This document shows, one piece after another, positions 53,076 through 62,041 of a DNA stretch of 64,000 nucleotides (the stretch's first letter is position 1; each line of letters opens with the position of its first letter). The DNA is taken from positions 58,056 through 122,055 of the forward strand of contig NZ_CAKTTZ010000002.1 in the NCBI RefSeq assembly GCF_934617235.1. The letters run 5' to 3'. This DNA comes from an uncultured Ellagibacter sp. (GTDB taxonomy: Bacteria; Actinomycetota; Coriobacteriia; Coriobacteriales; Eggerthellaceae). Made by a program: the position numbers and the translations under genes. The notes under the pieces were generated by a model that worked only from the letters and a program-made list of their open reading frames with translations, did no database searches and was not told where the DNA came from.

Positions 53076-54086
53076 CTAGCAGAAGACCGCGCCGCGCTCT
53101 TTCGCGTTGTTGACGAGCTCGTCTAGCACCGCGGACAGGCTCAGACCGCTCGCCTTGCAGGCCGCGGGGAACAGCGAGGTCTCCGTCATGCCGGGCGACA
53201 CGTTGGTCTCCATGACGCGCGCCTGGGCACCGTCCCAGATAAGGTCGATGCGACCCAGGTCGCGAAGGCCGTATGCGCGATAGACCTCCAAAACCGCCCG
53301 CTCGATTTCCGCGCGAATCGCCTGCGCGTCAGCCTCGTTCGAGGAAAGCGACTCGTTGCGCACCGGCGCATAGTAATCGACCAAGCTCGCGTCCATACGG
53401 GCAGCGGTATCGTAAAGCCCGTGTTTGGGAACGATTTCCACCGGGGGCAGCGCATGCGCGTCCCAACCGGTGCCGATGACGGAAACCGCCAGCTCAACGC
53501 CTTCGATCCACTGCTCGATAACGACGTGATCGTCGTAGGACAGCGCATCGAGAATCGCCTCGCCCAAGTGGTCGATGTCGTCAACGCGGTGCACGCCCAT
53601 CGCAGATCCGCCATGTGCCGGCTTCACCGCCACGGGATACCCGCCGTGAACGCGCTCTTCCACCAGGTCAAGCGCCGTTGCAGCACCCATATCCTTGAAG
53701 GCGTCACGCGCGATGCAGATGCCCTGCGGCCACGAAGCGACCGCGGGCTCGTCGGTGAGCTCGCGATATGCCTCCATCGTCGCATGCAGCGAGTCCTTGT
53801 TCTGCGCGCGACGGCACACAAGCGCGTCGGATCCGACATAGGGAATGCCCAAAAGCTCAAGCAGGCTTTGGATGGAGCCGTCTTCGCCATGCTTGCCGTG
53901 AAGCGCGCTGTAGCACACGTCGGGGCGCTCGCTGCGCAGCGTCGGAACGAGCTCGCGCGTCGTGTCGAGCGGAACGACCTTATGCCCCGCCTCCTCGAGT
54001 GCAGCGCACACATTCTTGCCGCTGGCCAGCGAAAACTCTCGTTCGAACGAGGTTCCGCCCATCAAAACTGCAACTTTGAGACCCAT
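53076..54086 (-). CDS. ddl: D-alanine--D-alanine ligase
   Basis: A 336-residue ATP-grasp ligase for the D-Ala-D-Ala end of peptidoglycan precursors. LHGKHGEDGSIQSLLELLGIPYVG (residues about 62-85, HGxxGEDG) is the substrate loop, VKPAHGGSAMGVHRV the ATP-grasp loop (GSAMGV rather than the usual GSSxGV), IEQWIEGVELAVSV, and METNVSPGMTETSLFP the metal/phosphate end. ATG 54086 follows AAAGGG. Last gene of an operon with an aminotransferase 50 bases upstream. Confidence 0.94.
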   Translation of the reverse strand: MGLKVAVLMGGTSFEREFSLASGKNVCAALEEAGHKVVPLDTTRELVPTLRSERPDVCYSALHGKHGEDGSIQSLLELLGIPYVGSDALVCRRAQNKDSLHATMEAYRELTDEPAVASWPQGICIARDAFKDMGAATALDLVEERVHGGYPVAVKPAHGGSAMGVHRVDDIDHLGEAILDALSYDDHVVIEQWIEGVELAVSVIGTGWDAHALPPVEIVPKHGLYDTAARMDASLVDYYAPVRNESLSSNEADAQAIRAEIERAVLEVYRAYGLRDLGRIDLIWDGAQARVMETNVSPGMTETSLFPAACKASGLSLSAVLDELVNNAKERGAVFC

Positions 54087-54136
54087 GTTCTTCCCTTTCG
54101 ATAGCGCCGCTCGCCCACGGCGCGGAGTGTTTGCCG

Positions 54137-55408
54137 CTATTCTTCCGGAACCTTGATGGCGCCCGCATCGATGAACGCGCGATAGAGCTCCAGGCGCTCC
54201 TCGATCACCTTCGCCAAACGACGAATCGCCTCCGTGATGTTCTCGGGCGTTTCGTAGCTGAAGTTCAGACGCATGCAGTTTCTGCCCGTCACGCCGTCGA
54301 CGTAGAAGCTGTCCCCCGGGCAGAACGTCACGCCAGCCTCAAGCGCGTCAGCGAGCATGCTGCCAGTGTCGACGTATTTCGGCAGCGTGACCCATAAAAA
54401 GAAGCCACCTTCGGGGTGCGTCCAAGATGCCTCGGGCGGGAAATATTCCTCAAGCGCGGCGAGCATGGCGTCGCGCCTTTCGCCATAAGTCTTGATGAAC
54501 TTCTGCAGCGTGCGCTGCCACGGCGTATCCGTGAAGTAATGCTCGACCACGACCTGGTCAAACGTCGAACCGCACAGGTCGGCGCCCTGCTTCACCAGGC
54601 TGATGCGCGCAAGCACGTCGGCGGGCGCGCAGATCCAGCCGATGCGAAGGCCCGGCGCGAAGATCTTCGAGATGGTACCCAGGTAGATGACGCGGTCGTC
54701 CTGCGCCTTCAGCGGAACCATATGCCCGCCCTCGTAGCGCAAGCGGCCGTAAGGGTCGTCCTCGATGATCATGAAGTCGTACTCGTGCGAAAGCTCGATC
54801 AGGCGCTTGCGACGCTCGCCCGTCATGGTGACGCCGCCGGGGTTCTGGAAATTGGGAATGGTGTAGAGCATCTTCAGGCGTTTGTTGCCCTTGCCGATGC
54901 GTTTGAGCTCCTCTTCCAGCAAATCCATGCGCATGCCCTCGTCGTCGAAGGGCACGGGATGGATTTCGGGCTCATAGGCGTTGAACGCGGAAAGCGCCGT
55001 GAGGTAGGTGGGACCTTCCACCAAAACGATGTCGCCCTTGTCGAGGAATGTCTCGCCGAGCAGGTTCAACGCCTGCTGCGCGCCCGATGTGAGCAGCATC
55101 TCGTCGGGCTTCACGCGCACGCCGATGTCGCGCATGATGTCGCAAAGCACCTGGCGGGTTTCAAGGCGGCCGTTCGTCGAGCCGTACTGCAGGGCAACGG
55201 CGCGCTCGTCGGTGACGGCGGCGTGCACCGCCTTTTGGATGGCGCGCTGCGGAAGGAGCGACACGTCGGGCATGCCGCCGGAAAGCGAGATGATGTCCGG
55301 ACGAACTGCCGCGGCGAAGAGGTCGCGCACGGCGCTCGAGCGCAGATTCCTCACGCGGTCGGCGATTTTGTCGCTCGTTTGGTCGAATTTCATGTGTGCC
55401 GTAGTCAT
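54137..55408 (-). CDS. PLP aminotransferase, LysN/ARO8 (2-aminoadipate type) family
   Basis: A 423-residue fold-type I aminotransferase without a GntR domain. ISLSGGMPDVSLLP, ALQYGSTNGRLETRQVL, LTSGAQQALNLLGETF, IPNFQNPGGVTM, IIEDDPYGRLRYEG and the PLP Lys in GTISKIFAPGLRIGW. Likely transaminates aromatic, branched or 2-aminoadipate substrates. ATG 55408 starts 5 bases after the upstream stop and has no good site, so translation is probably coupled. Confidence 0.93.
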   Translation of the reverse strand: MTTAHMKFDQTSDKIADRVRNLRSSAVRDLFAAAVRPDIISLSGGMPDVSLLPQRAIQKAVHAAVTDERAVALQYGSTNGRLETRQVLCDIMRDIGVRVKPDEMLLTSGAQQALNLLGETFLDKGDIVLVEGPTYLTALSAFNAYEPEIHPVPFDDEGMRMDLLEEELKRIGKGNKRLKMLYTIPNFQNPGGVTMTGERRKRLIELSHEYDFMIIEDDPYGRLRYEGGHMVPLKAQDDRVIYLGTISKIFAPGLRIGWICAPADVLARISLVKQGADLCGSTFDQVVVEHYFTDTPWQRTLQKFIKTYGERRDAMLAALEEYFPPEASWTHPEGGFFLWVTLPKYVDTGSMLADALEAGVTFCPGDSFYVDGVTGRNCMRLNFSYETPENITEAIRRLAKVIEERLELYRAFIDAGAIKVPEE

Positions 55409-55413
55409 GATGC

Positions 55414-55827
55414 TTAGAGTACCACCGCCTCGTTAATCGCGCAGAGGGCATCCTTCAAAGCACGCAAGGCCACCAAATCGTCCGTGAAATTCACTTCCAC
55501 GCGCGCGAGGCCTCGCTGCTCGTCGAGCCACTGCGTCGTTCCGACGTACGTAAAGCTTTGTGACAGGGTATCGCTTTTTTCAGCCGCCACCTGCAAATCA
55601 ATGACGAGGTGCTCAAGCAAGTGGGGCAACGGCGTATGATCGATCACCGCGCCGAAGGTGGGGCCCTCGTCGTTCACGCATGTGTGGTGTACCAGGTTGG
55701 GGAACCGCGCGCAGATGCGGGAGGCAATCTCGGGCGTCGTCGTGCGGAAACCCGCGGCGACGTCGACGTTCACCTCGATTCGCTGGGGGCGCACGCAGAT
55801 GCGCGACGCGCGGATGACCTCCATCAT
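55414..55827 (-). CDS. Small protein resembling the N-terminal domain of cyanophycin synthetase
   Basis: A 137-residue soluble protein. The phrase GAVIDHTPLPHLLEHLVIDLQ resembles the GT-GHxxEHxxLELQ segment that closes the N-terminal domain of cyanophycin synthetase-like proteins; residues NVDVAAGF start similarly. No ATP-grasp or Mur ligase part is present. ATG 55827 overlaps the previous gene's stop (ATGATG), so ATG 55824 is also possible. It sits between a small membrane protein and the aminotransferase. Function unknown; family match is tentative. Confidence 0.72.
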   Translation of the reverse strand: MMEVIRASRICVRPQRIEVNVDVAAGFRTTTPEIASRICARFPNLVHHTCVNDEGPTFGAVIDHTPLPHLLEHLVIDLQVAAEKSDTLSQSFTYVGTTQWLDEQRGLARVEVNFTDDLVALRALKDALCAINEAVVL

Positions 55828-56399
55828 GCAGCCTGGGACGCAGAGTCCTGCGGCGTGCGGGTGAGGACCATGGTCGAATCGCCCGAAAGCTCGGGGCTCG
55901 CCTGTTCTCCCTGGATGGCGCGACCGAGGGCGGCAATCGTCCAAGAGATGTCCTCGGAGAGCGAATTTCCCCAGGTAGTTTCCCCATCGCGCAAGGCAAG
56001 CGTCTGCCTGTCGAGCGAGAAACGATAGCGCGCCTCGCCTTCCATGTTGCCGAAAGAAAGCGAAAGCGTCTTCGCGCCCTCGTCGATCGTGTAGGAATAC
56101 GTGACGTCGTCGGCGAGCTTGATGCCGTCTGCCGTGACGTCGACCGTCTTCTGCGTACCGGCGATGTACCACGTGCCCTGGATATCCTGCGCGTCGTTCG
56201 CGAACGTCCAGCGCCAACAGGAGAAGGCGACGACAACGGCCGCCACAACGAGCACCACGGCGCCAGCAACGACGAAAGGCCACTTCCTGCGCTTTTTCGC
56301 GAAAGAAGGGCGGGGGGCGCCCCCGCGATCACGCGACGATGCGCCCCCCGTGCGCGCGGACGAGCGAGCGCCCGCGCGTTGTTGATTGCGAGAATCCAC
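55824..56399 (-). CDS. Small membrane-anchored protein, unknown
   Basis: A 191-residue protein with a basic, R/S/A-rich N-terminal tail, one membrane segment (FVVAGAVVLVVAAVVVAFS), then an extracytoplasmic beta-rich domain beginning QGTWYIAGTQKTVDVTADG, possibly lipocalin-like. GTG 56399 is the start, 5 bases after the serS stop. No catalytic motif is visible. Confidence 0.75.
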   Translation of the reverse strand: MDSRNQQRAGARSSARTGGASSRDRGGAPRPSFAKKRRKWPFVVAGAVVLVVAAVVVAFSCWRWTFANDAQDIQGTWYIAGTQKTVDVTADGIKLADDVTYSYTIDEGAKTLSLSFGNMEGEARYRFSLDRQTLALRDGETTWGNSLSEDISWTIAALGRAIQGEQASPELSGDSTMVLTRTPQDSASQAA

Positions 56400-56404
56400 G
56401 CTCG

Positions 56405-57694
56405 TTATTCCACCGGCTTGATGACGTCGGTGCCCATGTAGGGAACAAGAACGTCAGGGACCTTGATGGTGCCGTCGGCCTGCTGGTAGTTCTCCATGAT
56501 AGCAGCCATGGTGCGGCCCGCGGGCAGGCCGGAGCCGTTCAACGTATGCAGGTAGCGCGAGCCCTTGAAGTTCGCCGGGTCGCGGTACTTGATGTTGGCA
56601 CGGCGCGCCTGGAAGTCGCCGCAGTTCGAGCAGCTGGAGATTTCCTTGTAGCCGTTGTAGCTGGGCAGCCATACCTCGACGTCGTAGGTCTGGCGCGCGG
56701 AGAAGCCCAGGTCGCCCGTGCACAGCGAGATGACGCGGTACGGAAGGCCGAGCTGCTGGAGCAGGTATTCCGCCTCGGCGGTCATGCTCTCGAGCTGGTT
56801 GTCGGAGTCCTCCGGCGTGGCAAACTTCACCATTTCCACCTTGTCGAACTCGTGCTGGCGGATGATGCCGCGAGTGTCGCGGCCAGCCGAGCCCGCCTCT
56901 TCGCGGAAGCACGGGGTGAACGCGGTGTACCAGCGCGGCAGCGTATCGGCGTCGAGCACCTCGCCCGCGTGCAGGTTCGTGAGCGTGACCTCGGCGGTCG
57001 GGATGAGGAACATGTCGCCCGACACGTGGTAGGCGTCGTCTTCGAACTTGGGCAGCTGGCCGGTGCCCACCATGGTCTCGCGCTTCACGACCACAGGCGG
57101 CCACCATTCCTTGAAGCCGCGGGAGGTGTGCGTGTCGAGGAAGTAGTTGATGAGCGCGCGCTCGAGGCGTGCACCTGCGCCACCGAGCACGGTGAAGCGG
57201 CTGCCGGAGATTTTGTTGCCGCGCTCGAAGTCGAGGATGTCGAGGTCGGTGCCGAGATCCCAATGGGGCTTGGGCTCGAAGCCTTCGGCAGCGAAGTCGC
57301 GCGGGGTGCCCCAACGACGGCGCTCCGGGTTCTCGGTTTCGTCCTTGCCGACGGGGGTCGCGGCGCAGGGGATGTTGGGCACGCGCAGCATGAGGTCATG
57401 CAGCTCGGCGTCGATGGCCTCGCGCTTCGCGGAGATCTCGTCGAGCTCCTCGTTGATGGCGCGGACGCGCTCCTTGGCGGCCTCGGCCTCGTCCTTCTTG
57501 CCCTCGCGCATCATCTCGCCGATGGACTTCGACGCGGCGTTGCGCTCCTGCTGCAGCGCCTCTTCCTTCACGATAGCGGCGCGACGGTTCTCGTCGAGGC
57601 TTGAGAAGCGCTCCGCATCCCATGAAGCGTTGCGGTTCTTCATCGCCTCGGCGACTGCTTCTTGGTTTTCGCGGACGTACTTGATGTCTAACAT
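56405..57694 (-). CDS. serS: Seryl-tRNA synthetase
   Basis: A 429-residue class II synthetase. N-terminal tRNA-binding coiled coil (residues about 25-105, for example KDEAEAAKERVRAINEEL), then the catalytic core with TAEVTL, FREEAGSAGRDTRGIIRQHEFDKVE (motif 2), SSCSNCGDFQARRANIKY, and NGSGLPAGRTMAAIMENYQ (motif 3). ATG 57694 follows AAGGAGC. First gene of a five-gene minus-strand unit ending at ddl. Tandem palindromes lie 165-215 bases upstream; no T-box was recognised. Confidence 0.97.
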   Translation of the reverse strand: MLDIKYVRENQEAVAEAMKNRNASWDAERFSSLDENRRAAIVKEEALQQERNAASKSIGEMMREGKKDEAEAAKERVRAINEELDEISAKREAIDAELHDLMLRVPNIPCAATPVGKDETENPERRRWGTPRDFAAEGFEPKPHWDLGTDLDILDFERGNKISGSRFTVLGGAGARLERALINYFLDTHTSRGFKEWWPPVVVKRETMVGTGQLPKFEDDAYHVSGDMFLIPTAEVTLTNLHAGEVLDADTLPRWYTAFTPCFREEAGSAGRDTRGIIRQHEFDKVEMVKFATPEDSDNQLESMTAEAEYLLQQLGLPYRVISLCTGDLGFSARQTYDVEVWLPSYNGYKEISSCSNCGDFQARRANIKYRDPANFKGSRYLHTLNGSGLPAGRTMAAIMENYQQADGTIKVPDVLVPYMGTDVIKPVE

Positions 57695-57857
57695 GAGACG
57701 CGCTCCTTCTTGCCTTTGGGCCGTCGCTGCGCGCACCTCGCGCGCAGCCTTGTTTTACACGGTCGAACCAGTATAGCGCAGCGAAAACCCCGCGGGCCCA
57801 CATGCCCAAGCCTTCACGCGAAACGAAGACGCGAGCGGAGCGAAACGCTCGTTGGTT

Positions 57858-57908
57858 TGTTCAACATACTGAACAGATTCCCCCGAACCCCGTTCAACAT
57901 ACTGAACA
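57858..57908. promoter_or_regulatory. Tandem palindromic operator candidates upstream of serS
   Basis: The 20-base sequence GTTCAACATACTGAACAGAT occurs at 57859-57878 and 57892-57911, 33 bases apart (about three helical turns). Each contains the palindrome GTTCA-acatac-TGAAC (TGTTCA/TGAACA in the first). Placement and spacing fit two dimer sites for one regulator. Confidence 0.65.
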
Positions 57909-58144
57909 GATGGTCCTCTATCAAGGCGCCCGACAGCTTCGCGCGAGAAACCGAACGAAGGCAATTGATTACCCTCTGTGCAACTCTGTACAAGAATGAC
58001 GATTTGTTGTGCAGGAATTGTATGCTACTCCCCAAATATTGCAAAATTGTGGATTATTGCGAGTCGATTCCAGTCCGACTGCGACATCATTGGTACAGGC
58101 AAAGCACGATTCCGGTCTAATTCACCGCCCCTTCACAACTTATC

Positions 58145-58231
58145 GTCACTTTTGTACATACGTGGAGAAGTGTGTCGCTCGCGGGTGCGCTGACTTCCGA
58201 CTTCGGTCGCTTTTGTGCATACAAGGAAAAG
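58145..58231. repeat. Pair of diverged 26-base direct repeats
   Basis: 58145-58170 and 58206-58231 share 21 of 26 bases, with the core CTTTTGTRCATAC, 61 bases apart. They lie 155-240 bases before the start at 58387 and could be activator sites or repeat copies. Confidence 0.5.
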
Positions 58232-58386
58232 AGGGGAATCAGATCCGGCTTGGCGCTATTGCCCAGGCCTTCTCCGAAAGTGGAATCTTCGCGCGTGGGG
58301 TGCGCGGTATACTGGTTCACGTTATGCTTATGCGGTTGCGACAGCGAGCCGCAGCACGCCACCTCCGAAGAAGCAACGAGGCCAAC

Positions 58387-58593
58387 ATGGATATTACCGA
58401 GCTGTATCATTTTCTTTTCGAGACGCCTGAAGGTGTCGGATGCCTGGTCGGCATCTGCCTGGTGCTGAGCCTGATCGTCTGCGTGATCATGGAGCGCCGC
58501 ACGCGCAAGCGTTTCGCGGACCGTCCGAAGGGCGAGGACGATTGGTCGATCTTCGACGATGACGACGAAGACGACGAGGAAAAGGAAGACTAG
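58387..58593 (+). CDS. Small single-pass membrane protein with acidic tail
   Basis: A 68-residue protein: short N-terminal part, one membrane segment (CLVGICLVLSLIVCVIM), basic RRTRKRF on the cytoplasmic side, then a tail rich in D/E (DDWSIFDDDDEDDEEKED). ATG 58387 follows GAGGCC. It ends 4 bases before the pyridoxine kinase gene and so is in operon with it. No family recognised. Confidence 0.7.
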   Translation: MDITELYHFLFETPEGVGCLVGICLVLSLIVCVIMERRTRKRFADRPKGEDDWSIFDDDDEDDEEKED

Positions 58594-58597
58594 CATC

Positions 58598-59485
58598 ATG
58601 ACGAGCGCAAACGACTTGCATCTCTACGAGCGCCGCGGCGACTATATCCCGCGCGTCGCCGCCGTCCATGACCTGTGCGGATACGGGAAGTGCTCGCTCG
58701 GCGTGGCGATTCCCGTGCTTTCCGCCGCAGGCTGCGACGTATGCCCCGTGCCGACGGGGCTGTTCTCCAGCCACACCGCTTTCCCCGGCTGGTACATGCA
58801 CGACACAACGAGCATCATGGAAGATTACACGAACGCGTGGAAGGGCATCGGGGTCGAGATCGACGCCGTGTACTCCGGCTTTTTGGGCGCGCCTGAACAG
58901 GTCGATCGCATTCGCGATTTGTATGCCACCTACCCGAGCGCGCTGCGCGTGGTCGACCCCGTCATGGCTGATCACGGCAAGGTCTACCCCACCTACACGC
59001 CCGAGCTGTGCGACGCGATGGCCGAACTTGCCGCCGGCACCGACATCTTGACGCCGAATCTTACCGAAGCCGCCATCATCTTGGGCGAGCCCGTCGGCGA
59101 CGACTGGTGCGGCACCGACATCTCCGACGCCGAGGCCGAGCGCATGATCGACGCGCTCGTCGGCAAAGGCGCGAAGCACGTGGTGCTCAAGGGCATCCAG
59201 CGCGAGGGCGAGAGCGTCATCCGCAACTTCGTGGGCGGCGCGGACTGCGACATGTTCGAGGCCGCGAACGAGTACTTGCCCTACATGCTGCACGGCACGG
59301 GAGACTTGTATTGCTCCTGCCTGATGGCGGCCGTCATGGCTGGTCGCAGCCTACGCGACGCTGTCGTGTTCGCGGGCGACTTCACGCACGACGCGATGAT
59401 CGTGTCGGCCAAGCAGCCCGATTTCAAGAACCGCGGCGTGAGCTTCGAGCCGCTTCTGGGGAAGGTCGCCGAACTTTTAGGGTAG
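58598..59485 (+). CDS. Pyridoxamine/pyridoxine kinase (PdxY/PdxK-type)
   Basis: A 295-residue ribokinase-fold kinase. VAAVHDLCGYGKCSLGVA is the conserved N-terminal substrate-binding element, VVDPVMADHGK follows, and LHGTGDLYCSCLMAAV supplies the GTGD anion hole and catalytic Asp. It phosphorylates B6 vitamers to feed the PLP enzymes. ATG 58598 after GGAAGAC. It is the second gene of a two-gene plus-strand operon. Confidence 0.9.
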   Translation: MTSANDLHLYERRGDYIPRVAAVHDLCGYGKCSLGVAIPVLSAAGCDVCPVPTGLFSSHTAFPGWYMHDTTSIMEDYTNAWKGIGVEIDAVYSGFLGAPEQVDRIRDLYATYPSALRVVDPVMADHGKVYPTYTPELCDAMAELAAGTDILTPNLTEAAIILGEPVGDDWCGTDISDAEAERMIDALVGKGAKHVVLKGIQREGESVIRNFVGGADCDMFEAANEYLPYMLHGTGDLYCSCLMAAVMAGRSLRDAVVFAGDFTHDAMIVSAKQPDFKNRGVSFEPLLGKVAELLG

Positions 59486-59521
59486 GCGCCCCCACCCCGA
59501 TCACCTGTTGGCTTCACGCCG

Positions 59522-59600
59522 GCCCGCCCCGCACGAGCGAGCACCCGCTTCCCCGGTTGGGAGAGGGCGCGAGTTAATACGCGGGACGGGCTTTTATTTT
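59522..59600 (+). terminator. Long-loop terminator of the pyridoxine kinase gene
   Basis: GCCCGCCCCGC (59522-59532) pairs with GCGGGACGGGC (59581-59591), one mismatch, then TTTTATTTT. The 48-base loop makes it less certain. Confidence 0.5.
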
Positions 59601-59656
59601 GGGCGAGCTGCGGGAAGCGCGCTGCCTGGCGAGGGAGGCTTTTCGCCCGATGCAAC

Positions 59657-61855
59657 CTACTGCCTGATTTTGTCGGGAATGCCCACGGCGGCGAGCACGA
59701 TGCCCACAAGGCCGGGGGCAATCGAGCCGACAAGCGCCATCGTGCTCGGCGGCGTCCACGACTCGGGATTCGTCAGCCACGCGGCGCCGCATACACCGAG
59801 CACGAGGATGACGGCTCCCACGGACGCGGCCGCGACATCGACCTTGCGCGACATCCCCCAACGGGAAAGCGCGCTCATTGCCACCGCCGCGACAACCCAG
59901 CTCGCGAACACGCACCAGGTCCCCGGCTTCAACAGCATGCCGCCCAATCGCGCCTGCGTTTGGGTGCCGATTCCCGTGCTCGAAAGCACCGCCGACGCCA
60001 CCGCATCGGGGTCGACAACGGCGTTGCTTCCCGCCGAAACCGCGCCCGACATCGATGCGTAATCCCAGTACATCGACGCATTCCAATCAATCATGCCCGA
60101 CGTTCCCAAGCTGCCGAGAGCAATCGCGCAAAGTCCGGCGAATGCCGCCGTTCCCGCTGCGCGGGCAACCGAGACGATAAGGCTCCCCGCAACCACCGGC
60201 GAGAGCGGCGCGAAGCCGACCGCCCCCGAAAGCGGAGCCAAGAAAGCGGCGACCGCCGGGGCATCGGAGCCGCGCGCGGCAAACCACCACCACGCGACGG
60301 TGCCGAGGAAGAGAAGGATCCCGGGCGCGTACGCCCCATTCGCCGCAAGGGACACGCCTAGAGCGGCGAACGACGCGAGCGCCCCGACATGGGGTTTTAT
60401 CGCCGCAAGCACGCACACCACCGCAAGAAGGCCCCAAAACACCGGGTTCGAGAACACCCCAGGGCCAAACGCGGGGAAGTTGGCGAACGCGACTGTCCCC
60501 ACCAAAGCCGCCGCGGCAACGGAAAGCACGCGCGCGGCCACGGCCATAACGCGCGGCGTCAAACGCTCGATGAGGGGGGCACGCGGCGCACGTGGCACGA
60601 ACTCGCCCTCGCCCGCTTCGTCTTCCCTTTCCTCGTTCACACCGCTGACCAGGCGAGACAACTCCTTTTTACCCGCCTTTACATCGCCCAAGTAGGGCAT
60701 GAGCTCCTCGTCGAAATCGCGCACCGTGGCGTAGCGTTCCGCCGGGTCGGGGTCGAGCGCATAGAACATCACATCGTCGATGCCCTCTTCCACGTCGTCC
60801 CAGCACAGCGAGGGAAGCACGAGCTCGGCGTTTTCAATCGCCGCCTCGGCGCGAGGCAGGTCGCGCGCGAAGAAGGGATTGTCGCCCACGAGCATCTCGT
60901 AGGTCAGGCTCGCAAGCGCCCATTCATCGCAGCGGACGTCGAGCGCCTCGGAGCGCATCTGCTCGGGCGGCATATAGCCGATCGTGCCGCCGCCTGCACG
61001 CCCCGTGCCGTTGGCATCGGCAAGGGTCGCAAGGCCGAAGTCGGTCACCTTCACCTCGCCCTGGCGGTTGATCAGCACGTTTGCAGGCTTGATGTCGAGG
61101 TGCAAGACGTTGTGGGAATGCGCGACCTCGAGCGCGTGCGCGATGCTCGAGAACACGTGCGCCACCACGTCGAGCGTGAGGTCGCCGTCGTGCTCGCGTA
61201 GGAACCGCTCGAGCGTCGTTCCTTCCACGTACTCCATGATGAGGTACGCCATGGAATCCTTGACCTCGAAGTTGTACACCGTGACGATATTCGCGTCGCT
61301 GAACTGGGCGATCGCCCGAGCCTCGGCAAGACCGGGGATGTCTGAGGCGAATTCTTCGAGAGAGCTGGGTTCTTTGGAATCTTCGGGGCCTTCGAGGCCT
61401 TCGAGGCCTTCGAGGTTTTCAAAGCCTTCTAGATTATGAGGGTCCTGATAGTCTGCAAAGCCGCGGTTCGCCCGAGGCGCCCCTGAAGCATCTGAGTCCG
61501 AAACAGCCCGCTTTCCACACGCGATTCGATCGGCGGGCGCCGCGTGAGAAGACTCGGCCGCCCCCAAATCTTCGGGAACGTCTTCCCAAGGGGGAATGTC
61601 CTCAAGGCGAACGACCTGCGTCGGCGCCAATGGCGCGGCCCCGCCTTCGACCCGAGCATGACGGGCAGCCTTCGACCGATCGGCGGGCGCGACCCGGTTC
61701 GAAGAGCCAGGCAACACCTTCGGCAGCTCGATGCACTTGATGGCGACCTTGCGGCGCATCTGCGTATCCCACGCGACCTGCACCGTCGCGAAGCCACCCG
61801 CGCCGGCTTCCGACATCGGGCGATAACGATCAAGTATGAGCTGTTTGCCTGCCAT
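59657..61855 (-). CDS. Ser/Thr protein kinase with a long insertion and a multi-pass C-terminal domain
   Basis: A 732-residue Hanks-type kinase. Gly loop EAGAGGFATVQVAWD, Lys40 in VAIK, catalytic loop HLDIKPAN (252-259; HLD in place of HRD), DFG at 272-274. Between Lys40 and the alpha-C Glu (about 178) is an insertion of about 130 residues, rich in E/P/S/A, containing LEGFENLEGLEGLEGPED, from a DNA run of TTCGAGGCC repeats (61390-61430). After the kinase core the C-terminal half has about seven to ten hydrophobic segments with no PASTA or other known sensor. Targets unknown. ATG 61855 after TCGGAG. Confidence 0.9.
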   Translation of the reverse strand: MAGKQLILDRYRPMSEAGAGGFATVQVAWDTQMRRKVAIKCIELPKVLPGSSNRVAPADRSKAARHARVEGGAAPLAPTQVVRLEDIPPWEDVPEDLGAAESSHAAPADRIACGKRAVSDSDASGAPRANRGFADYQDPHNLEGFENLEGLEGLEGPEDSKEPSSLEEFASDIPGLAEARAIAQFSDANIVTVYNFEVKDSMAYLIMEYVEGTTLERFLREHDGDLTLDVVAHVFSSIAHALEVAHSHNVLHLDIKPANVLINRQGEVKVTDFGLATLADANGTGRAGGGTIGYMPPEQMRSEALDVRCDEWALASLTYEMLVGDNPFFARDLPRAEAAIENAELVLPSLCWDDVEEGIDDVMFYALDPDPAERYATVRDFDEELMPYLGDVKAGKKELSRLVSGVNEEREDEAGEGEFVPRAPRAPLIERLTPRVMAVAARVLSVAAAALVGTVAFANFPAFGPGVFSNPVFWGLLAVVCVLAAIKPHVGALASFAALGVSLAANGAYAPGILLFLGTVAWWWFAARGSDAPAVAAFLAPLSGAVGFAPLSPVVAGSLIVSVARAAGTAAFAGLCAIALGSLGTSGMIDWNASMYWDYASMSGAVSAGSNAVVDPDAVASAVLSSTGIGTQTQARLGGMLLKPGTWCVFASWVVAAVAMSALSRWGMSRKVDVAAASVGAVILVLGVCGAAWLTNPESWTPPSTMALVGSIAPGLVGIVLAAVGIPDKIRQ

Positions 61856-61942
61856 GTAACTCCGAGTCCATTTGAGCTGCGTTTGCTATCGAGAAGTATA
61901 GCCAAGCCGAGCCCGCGCGTCCCTTTCGAAAGCAAGATGTAA

Positions 61943-62041
61943 CGCCACGCGCCCCGAATGCCCTTGCGCCAGGAGCACGCAACCCCGTCCCGCGCTACGA
62001 CGCCGCGCGCTCCAAATGCCCCCTACATCAGGAGCACGCAA
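61943..62041. repeat. Partial duplication of the 3' end of the DUF1648 gene
   Basis: The last codons plus stop of the DUF1648 gene (62001-62041) recur, diverged, at 61943-61982, sharing AGGAGCACGCAA and the CGCC-CGCGC context. On the minus strand the copy follows the stop codon. Confidence 0.55.

Larger units (their letters stand above)
57695..58386. other. Long intergenic region between divergent units
   Basis: It contains tandem palindromes (57858-57908) and a diverged pair of 26-base direct repeats (58145-58231). AT content is raised at 57960-58150. No gene, tRNA or riboswitch is recognised. Both serS and the 58387 gene must have promoters here. Confidence 0.6.

Noticed and set aside
57695..58386. 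A T-box or other amino-acid riboswitch ahead of serS
   Set aside because: No T-box sequence (TGG-like bulge element), antiterminator or specifier loop was recognised; palindromes fit protein binding better.
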